In this document: positions 45,194-57,985 of the stretch, piece by piece
How the letters are laid out: every line of letters begins with the position of its first letter
How positions within the stretch are numbered: the first letter of the stretch is position 1
Origin: Argentina anserina
Taxonomy: Eukaryota; Streptophyta; Magnoliopsida; Rosales; Rosaceae
NCBI RefSeq assembly: GCF_933775445.1
Contig: NC_065875.1
Span: forward strand, 24,241,555 to 24,305,554
Length of the DNA stretch: 64,000 bases
Reading direction: 5' to 3'
The notes under the pieces: model-generated
Told to the model about the DNA's origin: nothing
Databases searched by the model: none
Seen by the model: only the letters and a program-made list of their open reading frames with translations
Translations under genes and position numbers: made by a program

Positions 45194-45360
45194 ATGGCGA
45201 CGAGAGAACCGGTGCTCCTCCTAGCGTGTCTGGTGTCAATCGCAGCCGTCGATTCAAAAGTAGACAGCTCCGGCGAGTGGCACGTCCTCACGAAGCACAA
45301 CTTGTTCTCTCAGTTCCGTCTCCACCCTCACATCCTCCTCCCTCGTCACAACTTCTTTGG
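45194..45360 (+). pseudogene. First-exon fragment of a thioredoxin-fold protein gene
   Basis: It opens MATREPVLLLACLVSIAAVD, a good signal peptide, followed by SSGEWHVLTKHNLFSQFRLH and PHILL. This resembles the start of the plant thioredoxin-fold family that includes Arabidopsis At3g19780, where PHILL is followed by a V-T-x-P-W-type strand. Here one extra C after CTCCTC shifts the frame, so LVTT would read PRHN and a stop follows soon. No downstream exons are visible. I consider it a broken duplicate. Confidence 0.45.
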
Positions 45361-46299
45361 CCGCAGTTGATTTTATACTGAGTTGTGTAGCATTGTGGTA
45401 TTCGGATAGTCCTAAAAAGTATATAAGAACAAAGAAGCCAGCTCTTCTGTGTAAGAAAAGAAGGATCATAAGTGCGAAAAATAACATTACCAAAACATGT
45501 CTGAACCATAAACTGCTTAAAACAAAGATCCTTAATTGACAAAATGTCTTATTCCAAGAGAACAGCACAAAGAATTAACAAACTAATGACCTGCTTTTGT
45601 ATCCATATGTAAGTCGGTTTATGCCAAACCAACATCCTGTAGCCCATTGTAGAGCTCAACACACTAAACGGATACCGGCCAGATGGGAAAACTCCGGCTT
45701 TCGCTTCCTTGTCTTCAATTTCCATATCTTCACATTCTCTGAGTCAGAAAAACAAAAATCAGAAATCTGTCATCAGAAACTTGTTCCAAATCTTCAACCC
45801 CATTATTCACATCAGTGCCACATAAATAATGTTTCATTGTTCACTGAATTGCTTAAACTCACGAAGAGAAAGCATTTCGTTGATGCATGTTCCTATTGTT
45901 ATTACAGACACCTTTTGTAAGAAAAGTATAGCCATCAATAAGGAGGCAATTAGTCAATCTTTTAAAACATATAAAAACAAACAAGTAGCAACTAACCAGG
46001 GAAAAGGAAAAACATTTCTGCATTACCAGTTGGTCCTCAACCTCGTCCATATTTTATGGTAAATTTTTAAACACAACATGAGACCAGCTAATGAGCAAAC
46101 ATAAACCAAGAATAGACTAACAAGTGCTTCAGAAAAGAGTCACTCAATCATAAACGAAATAAAAGCAAATAATCCTTCAAAAGAACACAACATATCATGA
46201 GACCAACTAGTGAGCTAGTGCTTTATTCATAATTGGTAAACAAAATCTCCCTTGAGTGAAAATCTAATTCTCTAATATGAAGTACGTGCCACTCTAATT
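45361..46299. other. Intergenic sequence, no gene supported
   Basis: AT-rich. A minus-strand fragment near 45750-45660 reads ENVKIWKLKTRKRKPEFSHL, which looks like part of a real protein, but without context I cannot assign it. Confidence 0.25.
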
Positions 46300-46714
46300 C
46301 TCAATTTGTACACTGACTGTTATAACCACAGCTGCCGTATGAGGTGAATCCCTCTGCCAAAGGCAACATGCGCCTACGCATCCTACATTCCTACTCAGAA
46401 AATTGAGATTCATCAAGTTTGGTGGATGATTGTTCATCCTTGTGGTGTGACCATATTCCCTTTAGTAGCTAGACAATTCTTGCAGGCACTGATAAGAAGT
46501 CGGTAAGTTTACGCAATGATTGTCTGCAGCCTCCGCTTTATTCTCACCTGTCACAACAAGAAGTTGCCGAGTTGATGTCTGGAAATGGACCATACTCAAG
46601 GCCAATCTTATTCTGTCGACCTGCTTGCACGATTATAGTTCACTTCTGTCAAGTTAATGCCGATGTCCTTATGAGCATGATATCATTCTTCATCGCGTAA
46701 GCTACAAGGACATA
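46300..46714. repeat. Direct duplicate, copy 2 (partner at 41650-42070)
   Basis: Lies just 3' of the minus-strand PPR gene and probably includes its 3' UTR and downstream flank. See copy 1 for the shared landmarks. The two copies are about 4.65 kb apart in the same orientation, and the RlmN pseudogene, MITE and thioredoxin-fold fragment lie between them. Confidence 0.8.
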
Positions 46715-46943
46715 ATTGTGAAAGTTGCATCTAGAATAATGCGCAAGCTTGCAGACAAATTGCTCTCAAGCCTTCAAACTTCAAAATATAGTCCGCTCAT
46801 TTTGATCATGGACGCAGGTTCCTATGCATGAAATGGTTATCTTATTACCGTCCTAAAATGGCAATCATGGTGACTCTAGATCTAATGGCATTTGTGCAGC
46901 CCTGATCATGTATAGTCTGTATTGACAGTCTTACTGATCCATG

Positions 46944-49076
46944 TTAGCAAGCAGCACATGCCACTGTATCAGGTGGGCTGCCATTTCTGAAATCCATTTG
47001 CACTTGGCTATATGCCTGGGACTTGCTCAAACCCCTATGTTTCATTGACTCTAGCACCTGATTAACCTGGCTCCATCTACCATCTGAAGCATACAGGTTA
47101 CGCATTAACACATAGTAGGAAGCTTCATCAGGATGCAACTCCAGCATTCTTTTTATTGCCAGTTCGCCAAGATCAAACCTTGAATAGAGTCCACATCCGT
47201 GGAGAAAAGCTCCAAACAAACTAACATCTGGTCGAAACGGCATTTTCTCAATAAAGTCTAAGGTTTCTTCAAGTTTTCCAGCACGAGCCAGGAGATCAAC
47301 CATACATGCATAGTGCTTCATAGAAGGCACAAAGTTATAATCCTGGCATAGAGAATCGAAATACCTCAGACCTTCTGCAACCATTCCTGTATGGCTACAA
47401 GCTGATAATAAGGTTGTGAAAATTACTTCGTTTGGCTCGACGCGATTCTTTAACAAATCACTGAAAAGTTCTGCGGAGCCTCTACTATCACCCTGGATTC
47501 CATATCCACCAATCATCGCAGTCCATGTTATAGTGTTTCTCTCTCTCATTCCATCAAAAACTGCACGAGCAGATTCAGCATCACCACACTTGGCATAGAA
47601 ATTTAGAAGTGCAGTGCCAGCATAGAGGTTTGAAGCTAATATGCCAATTTTTATCGAGTAAGCATGAAGTGATGCACCAACCTGAAGAAAACTGAGGTAA
47701 GCACAAGCTGATAGGACACTTACCAATGTGAATGCATCAGGGGAGAATGACTCTGATGTCATTTGATGAAACAGTTGGAGAGCCTCATATGCAAAGCCGT
47801 TTTGGGAATACCCACAAATAATTGAACTCCAAGTAATCACATTCCTATCCAATGTTGTATCAAAGATATATTGAGCATCACTAATCATATGGCATTTTGC
47901 ATACATATCAACGAGAGCATTTCTCACAGCAGACTCTTCCAACCCAAGTCTAATCCCAAGACCATGGACTGACCTTCCCATATTCAAATTAACCGACTGT
48001 GCACAAGATGAAATCACACTTGTAATGGTTATAGAATTCGGCAACAGACCAACCCATATCTTATCCATGAACAACTTCAATGCCTCCAATGGGCACCCAC
48101 TTTGCGTGTACCCAACAATCATTGCAGTCCACGAAACAATATCAGTCATGGAATGCTCCTCAAATATGGAACGAGCATCTCTTATAACCCTACACTTGAC
48201 ATACATGTCCAAAAGAGACGTCCCCAACACATTATTGACGCCAATACCATTCTTGATCAAGTGTCCATGGATCCACTTCCCCTGGTGTAAAGCCCTTAAC
48301 TTTGTGCAAGCGGTAAGTACACTACCTAGCGTAAACTGATTCCCTTCAACCAATTCCTCCCTCATGCTATTAAACAAAACCAATCCATCTTCCGGACACT
48401 CATTCTGCACATACCCAACAATCATCGTAGTCCAACAAACCACACATCTCTCCACAATCCCATCAAACACCCCACGAGCCCACTCAATCCACCCACATTT
48501 CGCATACAAATCCATCAACCCGTTCAACACAAACCCATCGGGGCTCGTGGCCTTAACAATCTCACAATGCACCTTCCTCCCCTCATTTACATCCCTCACC
48601 TCACTACACGCCTTCAACACAATCGAATACACAACATTGTCACGCTCCCTAACCCACATTCTCACACGCCTAAACAAACCCACAACCTCATCATACTCAT
48701 TGTGCATCAAGTACCACCTCAGCATCGCTTTCGCCGAATAAAAATCTGGGCTTGGCATTTCATCAAACACTAACCGGGCACATTTCAGAAGCCCAAACGA
48801 GCCGTAGAGGCTAATCAATTTGGTACGACAGAGACGATCGTTGGATAAGCCGTGGACTACAAGCAAGCTATGAACTTTCCTAAGTGAATCGATGTTTCTA
48901 CAGGTGAGGAGAAGATTAAAGCATGGGTTTGAGAAGATTGAGTGGGTTGAGGCTTTGGCTTTAGACAGCTCAGGTGGGTCTGGAGGTGGTGGCTTGTATA
49001 TAAAATGAGTTAGGGTTAGTGATTGAAGTAAAGGGTTTCTGGGTATTTGGTTGTGAAGGTTAGAGATGAGTCTCAT
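46944..49076 (-). CDS. Pentatricopeptide repeat protein, PLS class with E domain, mitochondrial
   Basis: Intronless, 710 aa. The N-terminus MRLISNLHNQIPRNPLLQSL is rich in Arg, Asn, Leu and Ser and lacks acidic residues, suiting a mitochondrial presequence. About 15 PPR motifs of the P, L and S kinds follow, for example VVCWTTMIVGYVQNECPEDG, IVSWTAMIVGYTQSGCPLEA, VITWSSIICGYSQNGFAYEA and TITWTAMIGGYGIQGDSRGS. The last repeats (MVDLLARAGKLEETLDFIEK) lead into an E domain (FGAFLHGCGLYSRFDLGELA, SYYVLMRNLYASDGRWSQVN). There is no DYW deaminase domain, so as a C-to-U editing factor it would need a DYW partner. It matches the order and type of Arabidopsis At2g03380 (689 aa, mitochondrial), which like this gene neighbours ClpF. 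Confidence 0.93.
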   Translation of the reverse strand: MRLISNLHNQIPRNPLLQSLTLTHFIYKPPPPDPPELSKAKASTHSIFSNPCFNLLLTCRNIDSLRKVHSLLVVHGLSNDRLCRTKLISLYGSFGLLKCARLVFDEMPSPDFYSAKAMLRWYLMHNEYDEVVGLFRRVRMWVRERDNVVYSIVLKACSEVRDVNEGRKVHCEIVKATSPDGFVLNGLMDLYAKCGWIEWARGVFDGIVERCVVCWTTMIVGYVQNECPEDGLVLFNSMREELVEGNQFTLGSVLTACTKLRALHQGKWIHGHLIKNGIGVNNVLGTSLLDMYVKCRVIRDARSIFEEHSMTDIVSWTAMIVGYTQSGCPLEALKLFMDKIWVGLLPNSITITSVISSCAQSVNLNMGRSVHGLGIRLGLEESAVRNALVDMYAKCHMISDAQYIFDTTLDRNVITWSSIICGYSQNGFAYEALQLFHQMTSESFSPDAFTLVSVLSACAYLSFLQVGASLHAYSIKIGILASNLYAGTALLNFYAKCGDAESARAVFDGMRERNTITWTAMIGGYGIQGDSRGSAELFSDLLKNRVEPNEVIFTTLLSACSHTGMVAEGLRYFDSLCQDYNFVPSMKHYACMVDLLARAGKLEETLDFIEKMPFRPDVSLFGAFLHGCGLYSRFDLGELAIKRMLELHPDEASYYVLMRNLYASDGRWSQVNQVLESMKHRGLSKSQAYSQVQMDFRNGSPPDTVACAAC

Positions 49077-52000
49077 CGCCGGCGTTAGTTTTCCGGTTTC
49101 AGGGTTTGAATTGCATCGGAGGATTTGAAAAGCCGTTAACTTTTGGCGGGTTGTTTTGGGTTGTTTTGGGAAATGGGCCCATAATTGGGTTTGGTAAGCT
49201 CACCCTTAATTTCTCTTCCCTTATTTTGATCAAAATTGAAAATAAAAAAAAATCTTTACCCTTACATATATGTCAAATTTCAACTCGAAACCTCAACGAG
49301 TTTAGTTAAACTAGCTAACCAACGAGACCACAGTTCACTAATGAAACTGTGTTTGAGTTTTTTGGTAATGAGCCGAGTAGTTTTATGTACCAATGTGAGT
49401 AGATTTTTGTCACTAGCCGAGTGGATTTTTATACATATATGAGTAGTTATTCATTTCATTGAGATTTCAAGTCATAGAACTATTTTTTTAGTAGAATGTC
49501 AATTCGATTTAATACTTAGTGAATAGTTATGAAAAATAACACACCCACTAGAATCGACAATAAGAGTCACTCCCTTACAGGTTTATCTGACCCTATATCC
49601 CAAATAAATAAACGTACATTCACCTTCTAAAGATTTTTTATAGAGTCTTTATTTTGATAGCCTTGAAAACTTAGAATGTAAGATAAAAAGATGCAACCAA
49701 GCTAATCAAAACTACCCTCTACTCAACCATAGACCAAACAATGGGCCATAAGGACCAAATCCAGCCAAATGGGCAATCCTACCAAAGTCACCGGACTAGT
49801 CCAAGGAAGCAAACCCACCAACCATAAGCCCACTGAGACCAAAAGAGAAAAGCCTCCGCAATTGGAGCCCAGAGCCAAACAAGCCCGAGACCCAAAAGCG
49901 CCACCCCTATCATCCTAACATTGACGCCGGTATCAGACAAGGTTAATAACCAGGTTATAGAACATTAATAACCAAGCCGGTTACACGATGCTCTGTGAAT
50001 TATTTTTCTAATATTAACTCATAAACCCCAATAAACAAATATAATTCTAGAAAAGTCAAAAATTCAACATTGACTAAGAAGTCATCACTGGTTTGTAGTC
50101 TTCATGGCAACAAGTAAAGGACAGTGATTTTACAGTTATATATAAAAGAACCTTTCTATCAAGGAAACTAATGTGCAAATTAAAGGAAGCCAACATCATC
50201 ATCACTCATTTTTCTTTCCATTTCCATTATTCATTGCAACAAGTACACAAGGATGATAGTTACCTTAGAATCAGGCACCTTGGAAAGCAATACACACAAA
50301 GATGAGGGGCTCACGAACAAGTGCAAGGCACCTAAACATGTATCACCATTTTCGTCTCCATATTCATTTATATATTTGCAGGAGAATATAAGTGAGAAAA
50401 GGACAGATGAGAAACTATGGGGGTAGTCGGCTGGGGGGTATGACGGGTATTCCAGATGTTGGAATAGTAAGAGGGGTGTGATTGGTGAGAAGTAGGAGGA
50501 GAATCCAAGAGAGTTGGTGTGAGAGTGACACGTGGAAGGTAAAACAGAGTCCAGAATAGATTGAGATTCTCTTCTGTAGTCGTTGTACTAGAGAATCCAA
50601 ACTCAGAGAGAGACGCCGACAGCCCCCACTCTCTTTCAGTCATGTATTTCGGCGTTACTTTGCAGCAAGATCTTCCTCCTTCGGCACCTCATCTCCACGC
50701 TCCCCCCCCCCGCGCGTGTGTACAATGCCCTTCAGTCCTTGGCCATTTTTCTCTGTCATTTGTTAGAACAAACTAACAGATTATGCTCATAATCACACAA
50801 ACAATCAGTAATATGGGTTTACTGTCTCTCCCTCTTTTTGGCGCCAACGTGTTACATTTGGATCAACTAGCAGGTCGCAGTCTTATGGTTCGGTTTTTTA
50901 TCATTGTGTTCTCAATCGTTAAGAAAATAAACTTTAATATGTTATCGGATTACTTTCTCTTGGAGTTTATTTTCATTTAGAACCATTGAAAGTTTGAAAA
51001 CTAGAGTTTCCCAAGGGAGGAGAAAACAAGATCGCTTTAAGTCAACATACAACAACAGTAATGGAGTACATGTATTGGTGCAATGTTGCATTTAAAAACA
51101 TGCAAATTGCTAATGGAAGAATCCCTTTTGTAAAGTTTTCTTAATGCAGAAATTAACTTTACTTAAACTTTTGTTTAAAAAGGAGAAGATGATTAGAGAA
51201 GATGGGATTGTATGATGAAGTAATGGGTTGGCAAGATTGCATCAAATGGAGGAGGAGGAATGCCAATCAAGAGCTTCTAACTTCTTTTGTCCCTTGTTTG
51301 CTTTAGTTTTGATGTCTTTAGGTCAGAATATTACTTTCTCAATCCAAATAAAAGATGGGAACCTAATAAGCTAATTGGTGGGATCTGACTTTGGACATGC
51401 TTAGCTAAAATGGCTTCTCAAATTTCTGCAAAAAGATGGACAATGAAGCTTACTTTACTTTTTCACAACCAAACAAGGCAGAATAGCACTTCATGTGGGT
51501 ACCTGTTCCCTTGTTCACATCAATCACATGCTTATGTGGACATCATCATCATCCTCTTAAGCTCAAACAATTCACTCACTTCAGTTGACACCTATCTTCT
51601 CTGTTTGGTAGGATCTGTATGCAGGAACAAGGATTATACAGGCAATGGAGTTCAGTAAATTTTAGGTAAAGACTAAAGAGGATTTCCCGTTTCAGGGAAA
51701 ACTCAATTTCCTTAATATTTCGCGATTGACATTGCTCTCTTTACCATTTTGATTTTTACCGATTCAATGGTGAATCTGTATGCGTCTGCAATGTGGTTTC
51801 TTCCCAGTAGAATTTTTGTTCAGTTTGAACTCAAAGTGGTTCATGTTCTACTGTAAAGTGCATCCATTGTTGGACCTTGGAATGAGACAATTCGGGGAGA
51901 AGATATAGAATTTGGAAGGTTAATGAGGAGAAGCATATTCATATCTGAAGTAATGACAAAGGCACATCTGAATTCCCAGAAGGAGTGGAAATGCATTATG

Positions 52001-52249
52001 CAAATGAAAAACGAACACTGGTGCTTCTATCCGAGAATAAATCATGCAACGTACATTATTTATGAGAACAATACAAAGATGGTAATCACCCCAACGAAAG
52101 AAAAATCAAGCCAACCCAAACTTTGGACTAAGATATGTACAGATAGGGCGATAATCCGAATGGCAACCTCAGCCTGAAGCCGTAGATACAACACCCTATT
52201 TTCCTCTATAGAACTCAATCAAGAAATTAAAAGACTCTTCCCATGGTTT
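49077..52249. other. Intergenic region, no gene supported
   Basis: Includes a possible minus-strand tRNA-like/SINE stretch near 49280-49335. A C/A-rich block at about 49690-49920, with GCCCACTGAGACC and GAGACCCAAAAGCGCC, resembles retroelement debris at 25160-25960. A G/C-rich leader-like segment lies at about 50560-50720 with a run of 10 C at 50702. Several short frames exist, but none has a domain. Confidence 0.3.
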
Positions 52250-55200
52250 TTAGGTTAAAGGAAGAGAGGGAGCATTGCCTGCCGCACATCTCTGCCTACG
52301 AGGCCTTCTAGTAGTTTTACCCCACCCCGTTAGGCTTCTATCTTCCAGTACCACTTTGGCATTACCAAACTGCTGTATCGGTGGAGTGCAAGCTGGGATG
52401 GTAACCACAGGGGGTGAGGGACTCACCATTGCTCGTCGCCTGCCCCTAGCACAACCATTTCTCGTTGAGTTCCTCCTTGCCAATCCTGATTGCCATGAAG
52501 GATGACCTGTTGCCCGCATCAACCCTCCAAATGTCTGAATATCTTCTGTTACCTCATGCCTTGACAAAGAAACAAGGCCGGGGAGGATATCCCTTTGGAA
52601 GTCCCGCCGCTGCCTCCCTCTCCTTGACTGGCCCCTTCGAGGCGTATTTGATAGTAAATTGGTTCCTGAGTCTTCAAACTTTATATTTTCCAGAACCAAA
52701 GGCTTTGGCATGTAATCTTCTTCCTTGGTCTCCTTCAGTTTCAAAGTGAGGAATTCAAAGTAATCAAACTCTTCTACTAAGGATTCTTCAATACCTTCAC
52801 CAACGTCACTTCTGAGAACAGTGTCAAACTTGCTGTCAATATCATTCCCACAAGAAGAAACTATGTCCACAAACCACATAAGAGGGTTAACTGAAGATGT
52901 TTCTGCTAGATTGCAAGAGGATTCATCCATAGGACCAGGAGGACCGCATGAAATGGAAACAATTGCCTCTGCTGCTTCCCTTGCAAGCTCATCTTGAGAA
53001 GGCTCAGTTTTTTTCTGTGGTAATGCTAAAGACATCTTGTTCTGCTTCTCTGCAAATGTTTCCTCATGAATGATATCATCATCGTCGTCAGGCTCCAGAG
53101 AAATTGGGGCTTCCAGATCTATCTCCACTGCATTCTTCATTCTTGGAGAAGAAGGCTTCAAAGGTGCTTCATCATCATTGACACAGAAGTTCAGGTCAAT
53201 GTGATGTCTGAAATTACAAAACTGTTTATCCCTTTTGTCTTCAACCACTACAACTTCCGGTACATTCTTTTGGCCCAAGTCAGGAGCTGCAGTGTCACAA
53301 GGCAAGTTAATGTCCAGCAACCTAGTTCTCCTGTTATTTTCCACGTCACTTTCCGATGGGTGAGGAATAGACATCAAAGGGGATGTGAGAGAAAAAGACT
53401 CATTCTTCAAAAGCTGCGACTTCCCAAAAATAGGAAATCCAAGAAGTTTTCTATTACTTTGGCTATCAGCTGATCTCCTCACCTCAACATCATTCCCGCA
53501 TGAAAATGACTTTACACTCGGAGTAAAAATTGGATTGAAACCCTTTCCAGCTTCAATTTTATTGGATAAATTATTCACAGAAGACTGAAAGAAATTCGGC
53601 TCACCGGTCTTTGAAACACTGCCACCATTGGCAAACTCATTCTTGCCAGCAGGCTTGGCTCTTAGCCATGGCAAAGCTGCAAGAGCGTCCTCATGCTTTT
53701 GTTCTACACTCATGATTTTAAGACCTCGCTGGGGTATCTCTTCATTAGATGAATTGTTTGAAAGCATCACATTCAAGTTTACTTCCTTTGCAGACTTCAC
53801 ATCCAATAAATTTGAACCCTTGTAGTACATTGCTGAACCATGACTCATCAACTGTTCAGAGCCTCCATCATGATTTTTACTGCTGCTCTGATAGTCGCAG
53901 TTGAGAGAAGGAAAGCGAGCCAGTTGCTCCTTAGACCCAGAAGAAGAACCATGATTAAACCCATTTTGGTACGGCAATTCACTTACTGAACCGTGGTTGG
54001 ATCTAGAACTGTTGTTAAGATGATTACTCTGAACTGATGACTGGGAACTCTTGCTCAAGGTAGCAGATGAATTAAAAGACGGGTGAGCACGAACTGGCAT
54101 TGACTTCTGGCTCAAGCTTGAACTCCCTGGCTTTTCCCAAGGTGAAACCGAGTGATTCCAGGACTTGACCAAATCAGAAGAAGGAAGCATTGGATATGGA
54201 CTGGGCACATTAGACGCTATAAAGGTACTTGGATGCTTATTACTACAAAACTCATTACTCCTTTCGCAACTCTCAACACCAGAAACTGTCCTTTCTCTCC
54301 ACAAATTCACCTTGCTTTTATCCAGATAAAAATTTTGATCATGAACATTGTTAGCAGAAACTTGGACTGGCTGCAGACACTGTGAACCAGCTTTGAGGTT
54401 GCTTTTATTTTGCCCTGTGATACAATAGCAGCTAGCTAAAGTTAAAAGTGAAACGGAACAGCTAACTAATAAAAGATTCTGCAAGCCTAATGTAAACTTC
54501 TGCAGACCCTTAGAAACGCAGCCAACAGGCAACATAGCCCATAGCAGGCTGGCAGTATATCCATTAAATTCAATTCCTATATCCTAATATGTTTCTTTCT
54601 TAATTTCATATTTTTGATAGAATTTTTGTTTCTAAAGGGAAGAAATAGTTAAATCCAAATCTTCCAGAGAAGAATTGGAGATAGCAATTTCATATTAAAG
54701 CAAAAGGAAAGTAGGGTAACTTGAAGTTCAATTGGACTAGAGTAAAAGAAAATACCTGATTCAAGAACATGGGAAAACCACCCATTTCTTGCTCCATCAC
54801 CCTGAAGCAGTGACCTTGACTTGGCAGAAAGATCAGGGCCTTCAATCTTCCCCCGAAAAGAGTCATGACCCAGAGGTTCAGCATAACCTGAAGCACTTGC
54901 TTCTTCAGGTTGAATGGGCTCATTCAAGTCAGCAAAACCATTTGCGCTCCTTGTACATATATCTGATCTCAAAGCATCTCCGGCACGGTCCGTCTTCCTG
55001 CTATCACTGGAAAAGGCCTTCCCACCATCTTCAGGTGCGATTTTACAATTTTTAGTTGACTGACAACTAGGCTTGCCAGAAACTTTCGCATCACTGTACT
55101 CTTCCCCTTCTTCAGAATCTTCAGAATCTATGTACACATCAGCTGGAAGTTGAAGGTCAAACATTTTTTTCCTCACTTTAGTAGGTCTGGAATCCGACAC

Positions 55201-55941
55201 CTCAGCATCCTTTAAATTAATCCCATTTTGACACGGATATAGACCATTTTTCGGGGCACTGCCTTTAATGGCACTAGATTGAGAATGAATGCCTTCAACA
55301 CCTGAACTTGAATGTCCTGCATAAACAGAATTCACCAAAGGAAAGCCGGAATCGGGCCATTTTCGAGCATGTTCAGAAGTAATTTGAGATGCTATGGGAC
55401 TTGATGATAGTGATGTTTCCACAGGCATATGGTTTCTGTGTAGTTCTTTTCTTTTGATTTCATCCATCAAGTCCCTTTGTATTCTATACAGGCGGTGAAG
55501 TTCATACACCTGGATCACATAAAATTTAAACCGTTCAAGTTTCTTATGTAGTAGAAATAACACGAGCACAGGCTGATATCAATCTGCCTATGACGATCAA
55601 GGTCCTTAAATATTGACCTGAATTTTCTTATGCTACAAGCATCATGAACAAACATAGAAATTTATACGCACATCAGCACATGAAATAATTCTGAGATTGA
55701 AATGTACCTGATTCTTAAATATGGCCTCATGCTCAAGCATTTTCTGCTTTACTGCGTCTTTACCATACCCTTGATAAGCATCAACAGGGGCCCTTGGCAA
55801 GAACCCATTGTAATATTGAGTGTTTGACAAGGTTTTCTCTCCATAGTACATGGGCCAGGTACAATTGTTTGGATCCTCATTAAGATCCCTAACTGAGTAA
55901 TACCCCGGCAAATAGCTTTTGCACTGCATTTTTGTTCCCAT
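52250..55941 (-). CDS. DUF863 family nuclear-type protein
   Basis: Three coding exons on the minus strand, 55941-55708, 55509-54756 and 54414-52250, join in frame to 1050 aa, usual for this plant-only family of unknown function. It opens MGTKMQCKSYLPGYYSVRDL, the family start. The conserved VYELHRLYRIQRDLMDEIKR lies at about 79-98. A long Ser/Asn-rich middle carries RLLDINLPCDTAAPDL and FRHHIDLNFCVNDDEAP. The DUF863 core follows with ELAREAAEAIVSISCGPPGP, NPLMWFVDIVSS and EFDYFEFLTLKLKETKEEDY. A basic C-terminus has RRGRQRRDFQRDILPGLVSL and TTRRPRRQR, which could be nuclear signals. Arabidopsis relatives are At1g69360, At1g13940 and At1g26620; the first neighbours the GDAP2-like gene, as here. 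No biochemical function is known to me. Confidence 0.92.
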
Positions 55942-55942
55942 T

Positions 55943-56449
55943 CCTGGAAAACATGGGGGAACATACCAGTGCCAACTCAGAACATATTAAATAGGAAAAT
56001 GCACAACATCACTAGCATGTAACAAAATTCTATGTTCAAGCAGAAGTACCCCACTCAGCACTTAATACGACTTATCAGAGCATTGAACAAAGATTGAGCA
56101 CTAAGCTATGTGGAAATATAAAATCAAGAAAGACTATATCATGGAAAGTAGGCAAAGCTGAGGAAATGCTACCGGTGCTAGGTCCTTTAACTCTGAACTA
56201 CATCCCAAAATGAGGAGGTTATCAATACCCTACAACCCTGACTTTTTTTACTTCCACTGCACAAAAATTGATTCCTAATGATTCTTTAATTAAATTACAT
56301 ATATTGCATGATCTCCAAGAACTGTCAAACAAAGTAGCAGTTACTCAATCAGACAATCGTCCAAGTGATGCAAGTGATTCCTAAAAGGCTCGTAGCATTC
56401 TCAACTTCTATACTCTAATTGAAAACGTGGCAGTGGAAATGTCCATACT

Positions 56450-56495
<46 letters not shown>

Positions 56496-57780
56496 GAGCT
56501 ATACTCAACAATGTCTTTTTAACATCAGCAAACTAATTAATGCTTCCCGCTTCCTCCCATTCCTGCTGACTTTGATAGTTTTCTTGCACCAAATTACAAC
56601 ATACTACTGCTAAAAAGAGCAGAAACTCAATTCCTGATTGATTGAGGAAGTAAGTAACAAATGAAGGAACCAAGCACAACCTCAAGTAGAAAAGTTTATA
56701 GCTCTATTGGAAACATACAACAAACCCTTCAATTGAGAAAAGATACACAAATGAAGACTTAATATAATTACCAAATCTGTGGATGTTAACTAGAATCTTA
56801 ATAATGAGCGGTAATAATGTGCAACAATATAATTAGCTAAAGGCAATCCAGGTTCATGGATCCAATCAAGCTGCCATAGAACCATCAATAGAAACCTTTG
56901 TGTATCAGCAACAATAGAAACTCAATCAACCAAACCTGCTAAATGTGAGCCTAATGTAAGCTCTAAGAATACTAATAAAGTCAATTTATTTTATTCCCTA
57001 GTACGAAAACCCTCAGTTGTGAATGATGCAACTGGAAGCATATATGCAATAAATAGAGACTAGTAACCTGTTGCCTCAATACCAGACACCATTTTCATAC
57101 TGGAAGTATTAGAAACTTCATGATCAAGCACGAATTTTTTTTGTGAAACCAAACTATAGAGTAACAAAAGCTAAAAGAACAGATCTAAACAGTTCTAACT
57201 CAACCAACAGGAACTATGATTATCCAGAACCTACAGTTACAACATCTAATTTCAATCGAGACAAAAATTTAGCACCCAACAAAGCAATCAATCGAATTAT
57301 TACAATTTACCAAGTCCACAACTTGCAATGAGGAAACATATGCATAAAACCCAGCAAAAAATCCAAACTTGGTAACAAATTGGAAACCTCAGCTAATCAA
57401 ATCACCCAAAAAAGTTATCAAAGAATCAAACTAAGCACATAAAGAATTTTACCTCAGACCCACATCCTCTAATCACCTCCTCTCCTCCTCCTCAAGATTT
57501 AATTATTTCCAGCACAAGCATCACATGATGGAAAATTCAGAAGTCTTATTGACTCAACAGTCAGAAATAAATACCAGCAAGCATAGCAAAGCAGCTGAAG
57601 ACTCCTAATTGTAACAACCCAAATTATACAAGAAACAACAAAGTAGGTGCCTTTGCAACACCACTCAACAAGCTCAGATCGTCATCAGGTTGAAGAAGAA
57701 TAGAGGAAGCTAAAAAAAATGAGAAAGGAAGAAGATTTTCGATCTGCTGGGCCAGTACTCTCTCTCTAAGAAAAGAAAGA
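55943..57780 (-). other. 5' UTR exon and long leader intron of the DUF863 gene
   Basis: The coding exon starts after acceptor TTTTCCAG at 55944. A donor TCTGAG|GTAAAATT at 57452/57453 implies a leader intron of about 1.5 kb, which contains a (TA)n microsatellite at 56451-56493. The non-coding first exon probably runs from about 57750 to 57453 and includes GAGA/TCTC-rich sequence near 57760-57840. Confidence 0.6.
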
Positions 57781-57948
57781 ATTGAGCTTTAGAGAGAGAA
57801 AGAGTTTTTATGTTTTCTGTTTTTTCTTTTTAGAGAGAGATATCCCAGATAAGAAATCTTCACACAAACAAACGACCTTCTTAGAAGTAAGAACAGTGAC
57901 ATGAAATTTGTCAACATCCGGTCTCTTTTTATTCTCTGCTTTTTCTTC

Positions 57949-57949
<1 letters not shown>

Positions 57950-57981
<32 letters not shown>
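57950..57981. repeat. (CT)n microsatellite in the DUF863 promoter region
   Basis: About sixteen CT units precede the predicted leader exon by roughly 200 bp. Read on the gene's strand it is a GA repeat, of the sort often found in plant core promoters and bound by BPC-type GAGA factors. That role here is inference. Confidence 0.7.

Positions 57982-57985
<4 letters not shown>

Noticed and set aside
50368..50643. Minus-strand 91-codon frame MTEREWGLSASLSEFGFSST
   Set aside because: No domain or conserved motif recognised, and no TATA or splice context. It is left as intergenic.
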